Below are positions 27,887 to 40,043 of a DNA stretch of 64,000 bases, piece by piece. The DNA is taken from positions 9,153,676 through 9,217,675 of the forward strand of contig CM049311.1 in the NCBI GenBank assembly GCA_026874595.1, written 5' to 3'. Source of the DNA: Sipunculus nudus (Eukaryota > Annelida > Sipuncula > Golfingiida > Sipunculidae). The translations under genes were made by a program, and so were the position numbers. Within the stretch, counting starts at the first letter, position 1, and each line of letters opens with the position of its first letter. The notes beneath the pieces are model-generated. The model was given only the letters and a program-made list of their open reading frames with translations. It did no database searches and was not told where the DNA came from.

Positions 27887-27940
27887 GTAGGGATTATACT
27901 TTCCTAATATTGCATAGGGCGTCTTAGTACACACAACATA

Positions 27941-27968
27941 CGAGAGAGAGAGAGAGAGACAGAGAGAC

Positions 27969-28024
<56 letters not shown>

Positions 28025-28042
28025 TGTGTGTGTGTGTGTGTG
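27941..28042. repeat. (GA)n(GT)n microsatellite
   Basis: GA run with ACAG interruptions, followed by GT. It lies in the leader intron of gene D. Confidence 0.96.
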
Positions 28043-28846
28043 AAAGAGAGATATTTGTGAGTTCTAGCTAGAGAACTTTGGCGGCTTAATGTTGCAGGTT
28101 ACTTTTTGGACATTTTACAGCCTAGTTAGGGCTTCTTCACACAATTCAAGGATCTCATCGGGTAGAGGTCTTGATATTTTAAAACCAAGGATCTTAGTCA
28201 ATGATTTTCATTGGTCCATTTTACAGTACTTTTGTTATAGACAGGACGCTTTCGTTGACATAAGTCATGTTTATGCCGCTGTCAACAATAATTCAGACCC
28301 CAGGTCGGGCTCTTAGGTTCAGAATGTTAGGTGGAAAGTCAACGAGAAAACCAATATTGGAAGTCCCCTCGCCCCGGTTCATTTTATCATGTTGATGTTA
28401 ACAACTTGATGTTGACAGATTTATTTTTTATTTAAAAGCGAGGTTGGGGTTGGAGGTGTTTTTTTTCAATTTAAACTTCCACGCATTAAGCCGTATCATG
28501 AAGTTACAACTATAAACATACATGAGTAAACTGAGTAAATAACTCAACACAGCCATAAACAGAAACAGAATGAAAGAGAAATATAAACAAATAGCTTGCA
28601 GGCTTTTACATATAGAGCCAAATGTATTCCTGATTATATACAATATGTAGTATCTGAAATACTTACTGAGATATTTACAAATGAAATATCTAAAGGTAAA
28701 AATTAAATATCAAATTAGAAAAATCTTTAAAGGCAATATGTATTTCACCCACGTCGCCTGGAAACAAAGCAACTGTAGATTGTTAGGTTGTTGAACGTTG
28801 ATGACCAAAGGGTGTTTTGCTTTCAATTGTCTATTTTTAATTCAGG

Positions 28847-28907
28847 ATGTTAAGAAGTACAGTAGGTGTGTTTATTGTCATGGTGATGATGACAGTGGTC
28901 AGCTCTG
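28847..28907 (+). CDS. Gene D exon 1: signal peptide
   Basis: ATG is the second base of the exon, after TTAATTCAG. It encodes [20 protein letters not shown] and ends in phase 1 at donor GTATGT. A basic residue then a hydrophobic Val/Met core then small residues is typical of a secretory signal. Confidence 0.9.
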
Positions 28908-31900
28908 GTATGTATTTGTCCTGTTTCCTGAAATTCTATTAAAGACAGCAAAATTCACGTAAAGCATAATTTAACGTAAAATCTATATGTTCTGATTAAA
29001 ATGTTTACGCCTGTGAATTTTAAAATATTTATTTTTGCAAGCGAACTGGCGGCGATTTACGGTAACGGCGACTTTTACAAGCAGTTTGTTTATATAGCAC
29101 GGGTTGAAATGTACGTAACGTGGGCGTTGCTGCAGCAGAATAAACATGAATGATCTAACTTCCTTCTCACACATTTACCAACACTTGATAAATTATTGTG
29201 GATAGTCTTTTGAGCATAAAGCATGCTTTTATTAACGGAGGGGCGTACCAGGGTCCCTTGATACGCCCCGACTGTTATCCCGTGGTCGTTTTCCGAAGGT
29301 TCCGGTGCGGTCAGAGTGGTGGCTTGTTACAGACCACATAGGTTTACATTGTTTAGACACTTTTACATTTGCAGGTTGTTTTTGTGGTACCAGACTGCTT
29401 TGTCTAAGACTGGACTGTGACGAGGTTCAGCTTATTATACATATATGTACGCTCATTTGGTGTCTAGATTTGAAGGATACTACCTTATCGTGCAAGGAAT
29501 CGATTGTTAATTCACTTTTGTTGTTTGAAAGAAATAAAATGACCGATGATCGATTATTAATCGATTATTTTATGTACCCTCTATATTACCGTGAAACCTG
29601 ATTTACATCTAAAACAGTGACCGAGTAAATCCAGTCTGACTTTGTTCATCAGGCTGAAAGCTTAGGTAACCGTCGGGTTCCCTTAACAGGGTTTTATAGT
29701 TTTAATGCTGTTCGCAACTTGTTGTCCATCTGACATATTTCTGATTATTTTATTTTGTTCTGTAAATTATGACTTCTTTTCATGTGAAGTCGTTTTTGAT
29801 TAATTATGCCAAAGGAGCTCTTAGACCAAAGATAAAGGTGACAGAAGATGGATTTTTTAACCACAAAGCCAAAAAAGAAAAAAAAATGAAGAAAAGTAGT
29901 GACAGAGATTAAAAGCTGCGGTACCCTCAGACTACGCCCCTGTGCGTCATTCTGATGACACATATCCTTCAGGGCATTAATCTGACTCCACATTCGATGA
30001 CTGGTCATCTCTAAGTGAAGGGACTGGCGTTCCTATCAAAAGTCACACCTGAGAATTTACAGTTGTAAACCGGGCAAAGTGTCTATCGCACCTGCGGGCC
30101 CTGGGTGTGTATTCACCCAATTACTGGGTTATAACACCGAGAAACCTGGACAACACTTAATTATATTAAGTTTGTTCAAAAGTTTCATTTAAATATACAA
30201 TTTTATTTATTTGTTTTTTTTTAGAGACCTGCTCATCTTCAGACGACAAGCGGCCTCCACACAGCCTGGCGTGTCTGCGTCAATGGTGGCAAGAGGAGGG
30301 GTGTAAGGTCGGCACGATCAGCGGCCCTACTAAGTCCCGATTTAAAAAGTTCTGGCAGAACATGAATCTGGGCAGGTATAGGAGCTTAGTAAGAACTATC
30401 AAAGCGCAGGCCGACAAAGGTGTCACTGCCTTCATGAAAGAGTGTTATGGGGAAAGCCCTGTTGTCTGTGAGTATCGTACTATTTAAAAATGAATAAGAA
30501 TCCATTAGAAAAACTAATTTGTTTATTGACACAAGAAAATTATTTGAAAAGAATCCCCATATTCCCTTACAACTTAAATTAAAATATTAACTGTAGTTTT
30601 TACCCTTCAACTATAACATGAAAAAATTGATATAACGTCAGAAAAAAAGATAACACTATTTTATTGCAATGTAATTTATAGGACAACAGACGCTATCTAT
30701 TGATTACACCTCCAACTATTACATAAGAAGGTTTAAAATTAGTAATATTCTTTATATTATATGTTTTAAGATATATTTTAATTGATTTGTAAATCGTGAT
30801 AATATAATGAATAAATCATTTAAAGGATTATAGGTCAAATGTACGGTTACCTACGTCATATCAAAGATATAGGCTGATCAATAAAAGTCCATCCTGTGAT
30901 GTGCTTGTGTATGTTCGGATTTATTATGTTTACAATCAGGCGTACATGTTCTTTCAACAAAATGAAATGACATTTTGGGTATGTAAGGCTGTTTGCAACG
31001 GCGGAGTCGTGCGGTCTCGGCATACACTCTAGTATTTGAATTTTTAGCTGATTGTTCCAATAAGAGGAGTCTTGGTCCGCACACCAAGGAGTGTATGATT
31101 GACCATTGGTTGAAGGCGGGATGCTTCCTGAACGGTACCGGAAGTCCACTTCACGCGCCCTACAATGTGGAATGGTGGAACGCGGGTTCTGTGGATAACA
31201 TGAGGCGCGATATGAGAATGTTCAAGCTGAGAGCAGACCTCGACAAGACTACCCATGAAGGTGTTCACTATCGGACGCTTTGTTTCGGAACAAGAAATAC
31301 TAGTAAGTTAATAACAAATTGACATGTCGGTATTTAATAAGGGACATTGTTTTTAAGACTTTGTGTTTTTTAGAAAGTATAAGACCTGCAGTTAAAATAT
31401 TAACAATCTCTGAGGATCGATCGAGGTTTACCAATGTCCACCGCCTTTTTCATAAAGGATGGAACGGGAAACATTACAGGGGCGGATCCAGGATTTTATA
31501 AGAAGGGGTCCAACCCAGGAGAAATAATGATAAAATCAAAAAGAGGCCGCCGAAACTGGTCCGAAATCCTTTAAAAAGTAGCGGCCTGGTTCCGCTTCTA
31601 TATCACTTCCAATGTCCGGCGCCATTATCTGTCGGCTCCCTCCGACTATCCCTTTCTATACTGTTAACGTAACACAATACTTGGCTAGGACCAGTATAAA
31701 CGTCCGTTATAGTGATTCCCAGAGTTCTTGTGACAGATTTACACGTCAAATTGCTTTGCTGTTACATAATTCTCGATATATATTTCTGGATAAATCATAT
31801 CTCCAGATGCGCTTCAGTTCAAATCATTATTCATTAAATAGAATAATTTGTCATTAACTGTTGGCGGCGTCATTCGAAAGCTTGTAATTCAGCTATAAGT

Positions 31901-32789
31901 AAATGATCCCAAAATCACATGGCTCGTCGTTTACAGTGAGTAATTGCACAAATTCATTTTCAGTTACTTAGTGTTGACAGAGGTAATATTTTACCTGTGC
32001 CCGTTTGTCTGTATCTTTGTATTTCTGTGTGAAAGAAATGACATTTTTAATTAATTTTAAGAGTTTGATATAGTTTAGTGATGGGTTGATTTAATGGTCG
32101 AGTTTAATTTTGCAGGACGAAACAATTATAAGACTGTTTATACATGTAGTATACATTAAAGTACTGTGTACATGTATTGTTTTCGGATTGAGTGTCAGTT
32201 ACTGTATCTGTCTTTGGCAGCCGTTTGCGGAGAGGAGTACAAAGCCGGGCCACACTCCGACGACTGTCTGCTTCAACTGTGGACTGAGGCTGGGTGCTCG
32301 GTAGATGGGACTGCTAGTCCCACCAGAAATCTGGTAAGGGCTCCTGATAAATAATGAGAATTATGATAATGATTAAAAGTATTTCATACTATGACAGGGC
32401 GGGATCCAGACGGGGTTATTGGGAATACGTTGCTCTTATAATATTAGAAAATCTTCATTTTCTTTCTGTGAAGCTTCACATATATAGTAAAATATATTAA
32501 TTTCAGTAATAATATAACATTATAAATGAATTGCCTGTTACTGTACAATTTCAAGTTTTTCTTTTTAAAGAATGTTTTGTTCACTTTTTCGTTGATCAAT
32601 CCATAGCATCTCCCCCCCCCCATTAGTGTCTCATCAAAACAATTTGCATATGTCATTATGCATTAAATGGATCAGTGGATTGCAGACTGGCTAAATCGGT
32701 ATAATGTTTAGTAGAGCAAAAAAATATAAAACAAAAAGTGACAACATCGGCTCCAGAAAAACCTTGCAAAAACATTTTTTTAAAATCTT

Positions 32790-32840
<51 letters not shown>

Positions 32841-35800
32841 CATTACAACATTTCATGACTTTTCAATGTTTTTATGCTTTTCAAACATTAGAAATGTATC
32901 ATCCTTCCACAGGAAAACGTTGTATGGTGGGACCAGCATACGGTTGGGGAAGTCAGACGTTTCATGGAAGTTTACCATGAGAAGGCAGTCCTCAATAAAC
33001 AACACAGCAATGGTCAACCCTACTTCAACCTCTGCTTTGGGCCATTGAGAAAAGGTATACGAACTTCAGTCTAAAACGAATCATTCCCCTTACAGACGAT
33101 CGTGTGTGTCTCGTTCATCTCTACATTCGTTACCTCTGGGTAAAAAATCACAGGAATACTGTCCCCTTATGGCAAATGGTTATAGCCCTATATATTATGA
33201 TTCATATTTCATATTTTATAATTCAATGAAATTCAGCCTGAAGAAATATACCCTGAACACATTTTTGTTGTTAATATTTCCGAATGCTGTTTGAAGATCA
33301 CGTGGTTTTGTTTCTGTCTTATTACCGGTTGTTATAAATAAGCGTAAACTTAATACATAATTTGAAACTAAATATATCATTTGATTATACTTTAGTTAAT
33401 CAAAACTTACAATGTTTTAACTGTTGTATATATCTTTTTAAAATTGCGTCAAGACAAATACAGGTGAAACGGTAAACACTGACTAGAGAACAATACCTTT
33501 ACTATCAAGCGATGTTACACTTTTATCTTATGGGGATTTCTAATATATATTTCTTTGTTTTTGATTCGACAAGAACGCTGTGGTGTGAGTGGATACACAG
33601 AAGACATGATAAATCCAGTCATCTTTGAGGGTACAACAGTCTACGACAGTAAGAAGTGGCCCTGGATGGTAAGATGACGTCACCTCATGACGTCACACTG
33701 TTCCGTCTTTAGAGTCGCAAAATCGATCAGGCAAATATGTAAAACAAAAACCCTTGATATGAATAAAGGTCCCCTTAAGCATGGTAATGTAACTGTTCCC
33801 GGGGGGGGGGGGGGGGGCTCTGATTGTTATACTTCATATCCTGCAAACTTATGGATGGTTAGAATTATAATGTTTGAAAACTATTGTTTGTTGTTGTGCA
33901 CGCACGTATTTGTAACCCTGAAGTACTTGTCAGTCATTTGTGAGCATGTTTACGTTTACCTTTGAGAGAGCAGCAAGGTATTCACACATAGGGAAACACT
34001 TTGCCAGAGAGGCTCCATCTTGGTACAGTCTATGACAACATGGTGCTTCGTTTTTATAATATGACACGCAAAAATTTCATCTTACATGTCTCTTATTTCT
34101 CGATTCATTAATATTCCCTGTATTCCCGATAAAATGAATCATAAAATTCATATAGGACATAATTATAGCTAAACATTATAACTAACCAAAGTACCATTAA
34201 ATAATCCGTACTCAAAACGTACCGGCCAGTGCTGTAGAACGATCCGGACCCCGTCAGTTGGCTCATCATTTAGTCATCACATATCATTTGCATGATTCTT
34301 TTTGTATTAATGTTGTATTTCAGGTTTCTTTCCAACTTAAAAAGAAGAAGAAACATTTCTGCGGTGGTTCGTTGATCCATCCGCACTGGGTCCTGACGGC
34401 CGCTCATTGTATGAACGGCTTGTGAGTACACCCTGCTTTAGGAGGGGGTGGGGTGGGGGGTGGGGGGTTGAGTTGTGCTTAGACACAGTGTGTGCATTTG
34501 TGGGTCGCTGGCAATTCCAAACATTGTGGATACCCATCCGCGTACGGAATTTCGTGCAAATAGTGATGTCTTTCACACCACATCAAGAAATGCCGTATAC
34601 GGGGGTATTTTTGTGGATCGGCAACTCTTGCTTTGTCTTTATCTATGAGTTTGAACTTATCTAAAAACATATAAAATCTTATGTAAAAACCTCAAAACAC
34701 ATACTACTTGATTTTGGGAGAGGGGGAGGGTAGATGTCGCGCATGCGCAAGATCGGATTTTTTGCCAAGCAGTCTCGTTATGGTAAACCATGCACGCGTG
34801 GACAGTGTATACTGACACACAGAACCATAGCAGCGTAAAAAATATTTGAATTTGAGATAGTAAGTCCTATAGCATATTCTTGTTAGTCTTCATGTACCTT
34901 TAATAACCGTTGTACATAAATCATGGTGAAATCTTCTGGACAGGATGAAGAACCTTACAGACATCCGCTTGGTGTTCGGGAGCACTGATCTTAATGTAGA
35001 TGATCCGAACAGACAGGTCCGGTACATCGACTCCGCCTTCATCCATCCCAGATTCAAATACAGACAGTTCCGCTTCTAGTAAGTATACCCCACCAAAGTA
35101 ATCTCCATCGTAGCAGTGATAATGTCATTTAAAAAAAAAACACCGTACAGACTTTTACGTACCTGACTTTACGTTACAGCGTGGCTAACGACGTTGCTCT
35201 GATACACCTGGACAGCCCCGTTAAGATCACCGACTACGTGCAGCCCGTGTGTCTGCCAGATCCTGAAGGAGGAACCTTCACCGACTGTCATATTGTTGGC
35301 TGGGGGAAGAAAAACAACTCAAGTAGGAATTGAACATTATTCATTTAGCATGTTGTTTATAGAACTGCTTACCTCAATGATATAATGCACGGATATATTT
35401 TTAGCCGTCTGACTGTCATCTTAGTTCACTCTGTGATCTAATGCGCTGTTGCAGCGTTGGCTGTTCACTGTCAGCCGTCAACCGTCCACCTTCTGTAACC
35501 TTATATCAACACAACAGCCGCTCCAGCTATCATTATGACTTGTTACCATGTGATGAATATGCAAAAATAAACGTTTGGATGACGCCACCTATGTTCTCTT
35601 CTTCTGCTTGGTGAAATGGTCTGCTCCAGGCCGCTATATCGGAAATTCAATTCGCTAAATTAGCGATGTGTTATAATATTGTGATACAGAACAGGAGAAG
35701 CAATTCTTTTTAGAGCTGACTTTAAAATAGCTTTTGACTCTTTAGACCAGGTCTTCATGTTAAGTGTTCTACAACACTAGGCTTTTTCATCAAATTGATA

Positions 35801-37985
35801 AAATCTTTGCACAATAAAATGAAAAGCTTTTTTATTAACAACAGTTTCACAATCCAATACTTTTTGTTGTGACGGGGACTAATCAAGTGGATCCGATATC
35901 CCCATATTTGTTTATGTTGGTTTTGGAGGTAGTAACACATCAAGTGCGTATAAATAAAAATATCCAAGCAGTCCATGTTGGTGAATTAAAATGACAGGTG
36001 GCGATACCTTCTGTTGAGCTACTTTATGTAGGCGGCAATGTATTTTCTACTTTTTTCATGATGTGCCATAAAGTATAAATATTTTGGCTTTCATATCAAA
36101 GTAGACAAATCCTTAAAGGAAGGGGAATAACATAAGAATAAATTCTGTCAATTTATGTTCAAGATGGCATCTTTATTCGAACTTTGAATTTTGTCTTTTG
36201 ATTAATCTTTGTTCCGTTCATTCCTTCTTTCATAAACTTGTGAAATGGTTCAGGGTCTTCTCGGAAATGCATGGTTGGTATTTATACATTCCTTTTTCAT
36301 TTCTTAATCACACACCATCATGCAATGTAACTCACAGAGTGAACATAAGACCCCTGGGTCTGTTTTTCTTTCATTTGTTGGTCTGATGGTCTGCCTGAGT
36401 AAAAGGTATGACCAAATAATATGTTATGTACATTTTGATTTAAACTGAACAAAGGAGTGATAAACCCAAAAGTGTTTTTCCGATTAACCACAAAATGTGT
36501 TGATAATAATCTAAACAAACTATTCAGAAATAATTGGAAGGAATAATTAAGTATTAATCAACACGTGTTTCCTGTTTGCGGGTCGTATGGTTTCTTTTCA
36601 GTGATTTGATTATACTTAATGTAATTCAAGCATCCGCTACCTGTGTAACATAATTGACTACTGCGTCAAGGTAAATGTTGAAGATAAGCAGAAGTGTCGT
36701 AAGGTTTTACCCTTATTAAAAGTTCAATTCAATCAAAATGGCCGAAAGGTCTGTCTGAATTTGAATGGTTGTTTTAGTATACCAAATGTTAGTATACTGC
36801 CGGTCTCTTGGAAGTGGCTTAGGAAAGAGACGGAGGGTTGCTGGTGACTTGCTTCACCGCTACGTCCCCGTCCCCTTCAAGCACCCAACTGCCTTCCCCT
36901 CGCCCCCTGTCTCTTTATAGGGGTTAAATGCTTACGGATTTACTACCTTACAGTATAACGTAGGGATAATATGATAACATGAGACTGTTGCTAATAATTT
37001 AATGTTATATAATCCTTTTGTTAGTGTTATTCGGCGATGTTTAATAGTTTAAACTACAGATGAATTACCAATATAGAATTTAGCGACTTATCAGACCGGA
37101 AGGGGCTTGAGGCATAAAGATCCTTGGGAACTCACACGATAAGTCCTTGTTTCCCCAACAGGAGCCTCTGCTGGTGGTAAGCTACAGGAAGCTCCGGTGT
37201 TCTTCCCATCAAGGACGGATTGTCTGCGTGAGTGGGAGGACCGGGAACACAGACTGCTCCTTAAGCAGAACCACACTATCTGTGTCAAAGAGATATTTAA
37301 GGCAAATCTGTGCCAGGTCAGTTAGTTCTAAGACTCAATTTGGCGAATAAATGTAAATCTAATAGCATTTATTTTACCTTATGAAGGGTGTGACCATAAG
37401 CATAGTTATATTAACGTTTTTAGATAATTACAAAAAAAATTTCCTTAGAAGACGAAAAGCATTTTATAAAGCTTCCATAGAATTAGTTACCTGTCAGGAT
37501 ATTCCTTCTACCGTAGGGATTATCATGTATTCCTTATGAATAGAGTTTTAGTGTATAGTAATTTTCCATACCCTACTTTATTTATTCGAATAAACAAAAG
37601 AATGGAGCAGATTAGCAAAAGGAGCAAATAATAATCCCTTTGATGCGGAAGACCCCATTGCATTTTTTGTTCTCGTTATCTCCCGGAAGAGTTATTTTTT
37701 CCGAAGAAAAAATCTGCATTTAATTTGCTTTTATTAAGTCATGTTTAAAGTTTTAGCTTAATTTTCAAATATAATTTGCCTCGATCTTTAAACCTTGACT
37801 TTTGACCTTTACAGGGTGATTCTGGGGGACCTCTGTTGTGTCAACAAGGGAGTGACAGTTGGGTGACTATAGGCGCGGCGTCTTGGTCATCTGAAGTTTG
37901 TGCCACCAAGGATACGAAGACGTTCCAGTTTGCCCGGCTGATGCCGTTCCTTGGATGGATAAAGAAAACCTGCCTGTGTCTGTAG
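28847..37985 (+). CDS. Gene D: secreted three-module chymotrypsin-fold protease (intact)
   Basis: Joined exons 28847-28907, 30225-30467, 31048-31302, 32221-32333, 32913-33054, 33574-33668, 34324-34421, 34944-35078, 35180-35322, 37162-37316 and 37815-37985 give an uninterrupted 536-residue frame with GT-AG introns throughout. Residues 1-20 form a signal peptide. Residues 21-101, 102-186 and 187-271 are three four-Cys modules (pattern PHS..C, then GC, then C[FY]G). CGVSG follows at about 273, then an S1 protease domain with His331 (TAAHC), Asp385 (NDVAL) and Ser483 (GDSGGP). Cysteines fit the two-chain chymotrypsin pattern, including CGVSG with VQPVCLP. The activation region reads [10 protein letters not shown], with no Arg or Lys before IFEG and Glu for the usual Gly19. 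Position 189 is Asn477 and position 226 is Phe517. Probably extracellular; substrate unknown. It could be an atypical protease or a binding protein. Confidence 0.93.
30225..30467 (+). CDS. Gene D exon 2: module 1
   Basis: Phase 1-1 exon of 243 nt (81 codons). It has four cysteines (ETCSS, SLACL, EEGCK, KECYG) and the PHS motif. It lacks the WW pair of modules 2 and 3, having FW instead. Same length as exon 2 of gene E. Confidence 0.92.
31048..31302 (+). CDS. Gene D exon 3: module 2
   Basis: Phase 1-1 exon of 255 nt. Motifs GPHTKEC, LKAGC, NGTGSP, VEWWN and TLCFG. Most similar to exon 3 of gene E and to pseudogene C 21776-21523. Confidence 0.93.
31475..31590 (+). mobile_element. GGGGCGGATCCAGG-type interspersed repeat fragment
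   Basis: Starts ACAGGGGCGGATCCAGGATT, followed by AAGAAGGGGTCC. It shares its terminus with the minus-strand copy at 26745-26832. Located in intron 3 of gene D. Confidence 0.5.
32221..32333 (+). CDS. Gene D exon 4: module 3, first half
   Basis: 113 nt, enters in phase 1 and exits in phase 0. Motifs [15 protein letters not shown] and SPT. Donor GTAAGG. Confidence 0.92.
32792..32839. repeat. (TA)n microsatellite in gene D intron 4
   Basis: About 24 TA units ending about 70 bases before the exon-5 acceptor. Tyr-Ile reading frames across it are artefacts. Confidence 0.97.
32913..33054 (+). CDS. Gene D exon 5: module 3, second half
   Basis: 142 nt, enters in phase 0 and exits in phase 1. Motifs NVVWWD, GEVRRFM and NLCFGPL. 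This exon is the one triplicated in pseudogene B and duplicated in C. Confidence 0.92.
33574..33668 (+). CDS. Gene D exon 6: linker and protease N-terminus
   Basis: 95 nt. Encodes [11 protein letters not shown], then PVIFEGTTV, then KKWPWM. The Trp codon here (TGG) is the one mutated to TAG in pseudogenes A and B. Confidence 0.92.
33799..33818. repeat. Poly-G tract in gene D intron 6
   Basis: Run of about 18 G. The length is likely to vary and is prone to sequencing error. Confidence 0.9.
34324..34421 (+). CDS. Gene D exon 7: catalytic histidine
   Basis: 98 nt, ending in phase 2. KKKKK precedes [10 protein letters not shown] and WVLTAAHC (His331). The Lys-rich surface patch is specific to gene D. 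Confidence 0.93.
34440..34472. repeat. G-rich tract with quadruplex potential
   Basis: Several consecutive GGGG/GGGGGG runs separated by single T, 20 bases inside intron 7 of gene D on the sense strand. This is compatible with a G-quadruplex; no functional evidence. Confidence 0.5.
34944..35078 (+). CDS. Gene D exon 8: protease domain
   Basis: 135 nt, phase 2 at both ends. Encodes [13 protein letters not shown] and FIHPRFKYR. The exon ends TA, so the next codon is completed as TAC (Tyr). Confidence 0.92.
35180..35322 (+). CDS. Gene D exon 9: catalytic aspartate
   Basis: 143 nt. VANDVAL (Asp385), [11 protein letters not shown] (Cys122 equivalent), [10 protein letters not shown] (Cys136 equivalent). 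Confidence 0.93.
35323..37161 (+). other. Gene D intron 9
   Basis: 1.8-kb intron without a supportable embedded gene, RNA or mobile-element terminus. Confidence 0.7.
37162..37316 (+). CDS. Gene D exon 10
   Basis: 155 nt. Begins GGKLQE, carries the Cys168 (TDCLREW) and Cys182 (HTICV) equivalents, and ends NLCQ, placing Asn at position 189. NHT is a possible N-glycosylation site. Confidence 0.92.
37815..37985 (+). CDS. Gene D exon 11: catalytic serine and C-terminus
   Basis: 171 nt including [12 protein letters not shown] (Ser483), SWSSEVC, TFQFA (Phe at 226), [16 protein letters not shown] at 37987-37992 overlaps the stop-codon region. Confidence 0.93.
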   Translation, partial: GDSGGPLLCQQGSDSWVTIGAASWSSEVCATKDTKTFQFARLMPFLGWIKKTCLCL

Positions 37986-37986
37986 A

Positions 37987-37992
37987 AATAAA
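37987..37992 (+). terminator. Polyadenylation signal of gene D
   Basis: AATAAA one base after the stop codon. An unusually short 3' UTR if this one is used. Confidence 0.5.
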
Positions 37993-39230
37993 CAGCACTC
38001 AGAACTGGATGACATATAAATTTATTTCCTGATTTAAAAAATTACGGTGGTCTTTGTAATTTACCAATCAATGTTTTCATCATACTCTATGTTCAGCTAG
38101 GTTTGTACGCTTGCTTTTTAAATATCTTTAAGAAATCAAAATATATTTCTGATTGTCAATGCATATTTTTAAAATTTCTCCGCGAATCATTGATTCAGAA
38201 TAATATTTTTTTTCTAATTTGGTAAAGACTTGTACATGAATTAAACATATTTTTATTATGCCATTTTATTTGCATGACATACGAAAAAAAGACGGCTGGA
38301 ATATAATATAAGCCGTGTATACTTTCAATATATAATAAAAATGAGAATAACATACAAATTATCCGGTACCGAATGGTGTTTTTTTATTTTTAATTCTAAT
38401 TCACCACCAGACGTAAACAAAATTTAAATTAACTGAAAATATATTCAATATATTTTCGCTAAAACGTTAAATATCACCGAGGTGTTAGTTAAATATATTC
38501 CTTGATATTTCATGATGAAATAAAACACTAATCGCATAGAAAGTGTCCTGATTCCTGTACGTGTGCTGTACTCGCATCACACATTTCACAATTCCACAAG
38601 TGGCAACAGTTACAATGAGACTGCTACTGTTTTAAAACGTATATCTACGTACATTTTTTTCTTGTTTTATCATTAATTATAATTCCCCGAACACTACCCA
38701 GAATTATAAGTGACGTTATCTTTTACACAGTATACATTTCACATTATAGAAAAAGGGTCTATTGTCGCCTGAGAAAAAAAGTGGATATAAGAGCAATCTG
38801 CAAGATAAGTTACAATATAACCCTGACGGTTCTTCTGTTTCTTCTGTATTTTTCTCTTATCCTTGTTTTGAAGTTGTTGTACAAGCGCAGGATCGGACCT
38901 CTGTTCAAACAGGCTTGTTATGAATAACAGACACACATGCACTATGGGTTCATACATGAACATCCAACATATGAAACAAGTGAAGTGCAGATAGAAGGTC
39001 CGTGTGCCGGGATGGTTGTGCTGGGATTTTTTTTTAATTCTGTCAAAACTAACAGCGTGTGCTATTGCAAATATTATCGCAAATATTTATGTAACTTAAA
39101 TGATAAAGGTAGTGGTTTGCCCTTCCGGATCCACATTGTCAGGATGTGTTTTTGCCCAAACAATACAAGATGATGTTGAGGCCAACAATAGAACGGCTGC
39201 GGTTCTCTCTGTGTAGCTACGGTAGTAGCA
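37993..39230. other. Intergenic DNA between genes D and E, left part
   Basis: AT-rich; no gene, repeat or element end that I can support. Confidence 0.5.
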
Positions 39231-39237
39231 GTAGTAA

Positions 39238-40043
39238 CTATAACAGGATCTGTTCTAGTACTAACCTTAGCAGCTGGTTTATTATCAGGGAGACATGGGT
39301 TAATTTGATATTAACATTTGATCTAACGGCTTTCATCTTGCTGTTTGGCTTCGTTTGAGTGGCTGTTGTAATCATCAGCACAGGTAACACTATGGTTGGT
39401 TTGGCTTCGTGTGAGTGGGTGCTGTAATCATCTGACCAGGTAACACTATTGTTTGTTTGGCTTGTCTGAGTGCCTGCTGTAATAATCTGATCAGGTAACA
39501 CTATTGTTTGTTTGGCTTGTGTGAGTGCCTGCTGTAATTATCTGATCAGATGACACTATTGTTGGTTTGGCTTCGTCTGGGTGGCTGGTGTCATCATCTG
39601 ACCAGGTAACATAATGGTTGGAATGGCGTGCTTCCACGTATGCACTAGCGATATACATTGTATCCTTTATGGCAGAGGTGGGGCTACAAAGGTTTAGACA
39701 ACAGGCTGTGGTTGTTGGAGTAGTAATCCAAACATAAACGTTAAAGTTTCTTCGATAATAAAATCTTGTTGAATAGCCTAACTGTTCGTCTGAAATCACT
39801 TCGACTCCATGAATTGGTTCTCTCATCTTGAAGTAGTTGTATAATTTCTACAATTCTGTCCATGTAGCGGAAATGTTTTTCCCCCTCCAATATTGTCCCT
39901 TGGTATTACGTAATTTAACACTTTTAAAATCTTGAAAATTAATCCCATTAGTCCCTCCATTGGCATAGTGTTTTCCAGTACTCTGTTTTCCTAGGATCAG
40001 TCCTCTCATAGGAACGCTACTCAATTGCACTTTGTGAAAATGC

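Noticed and set aside
30993-31322. A 109-codon frame around module 2 of gene D
   Set aside because: Only 31048-31302 is exon; both ends run into introns across clear acceptor and donor sites.
34337-34670. Frames over the G-rich tract in intron 7 of gene D
   Set aside because: They overlap the exon 7 donor and a low-complexity G tract, with no conservation in the paralogues.
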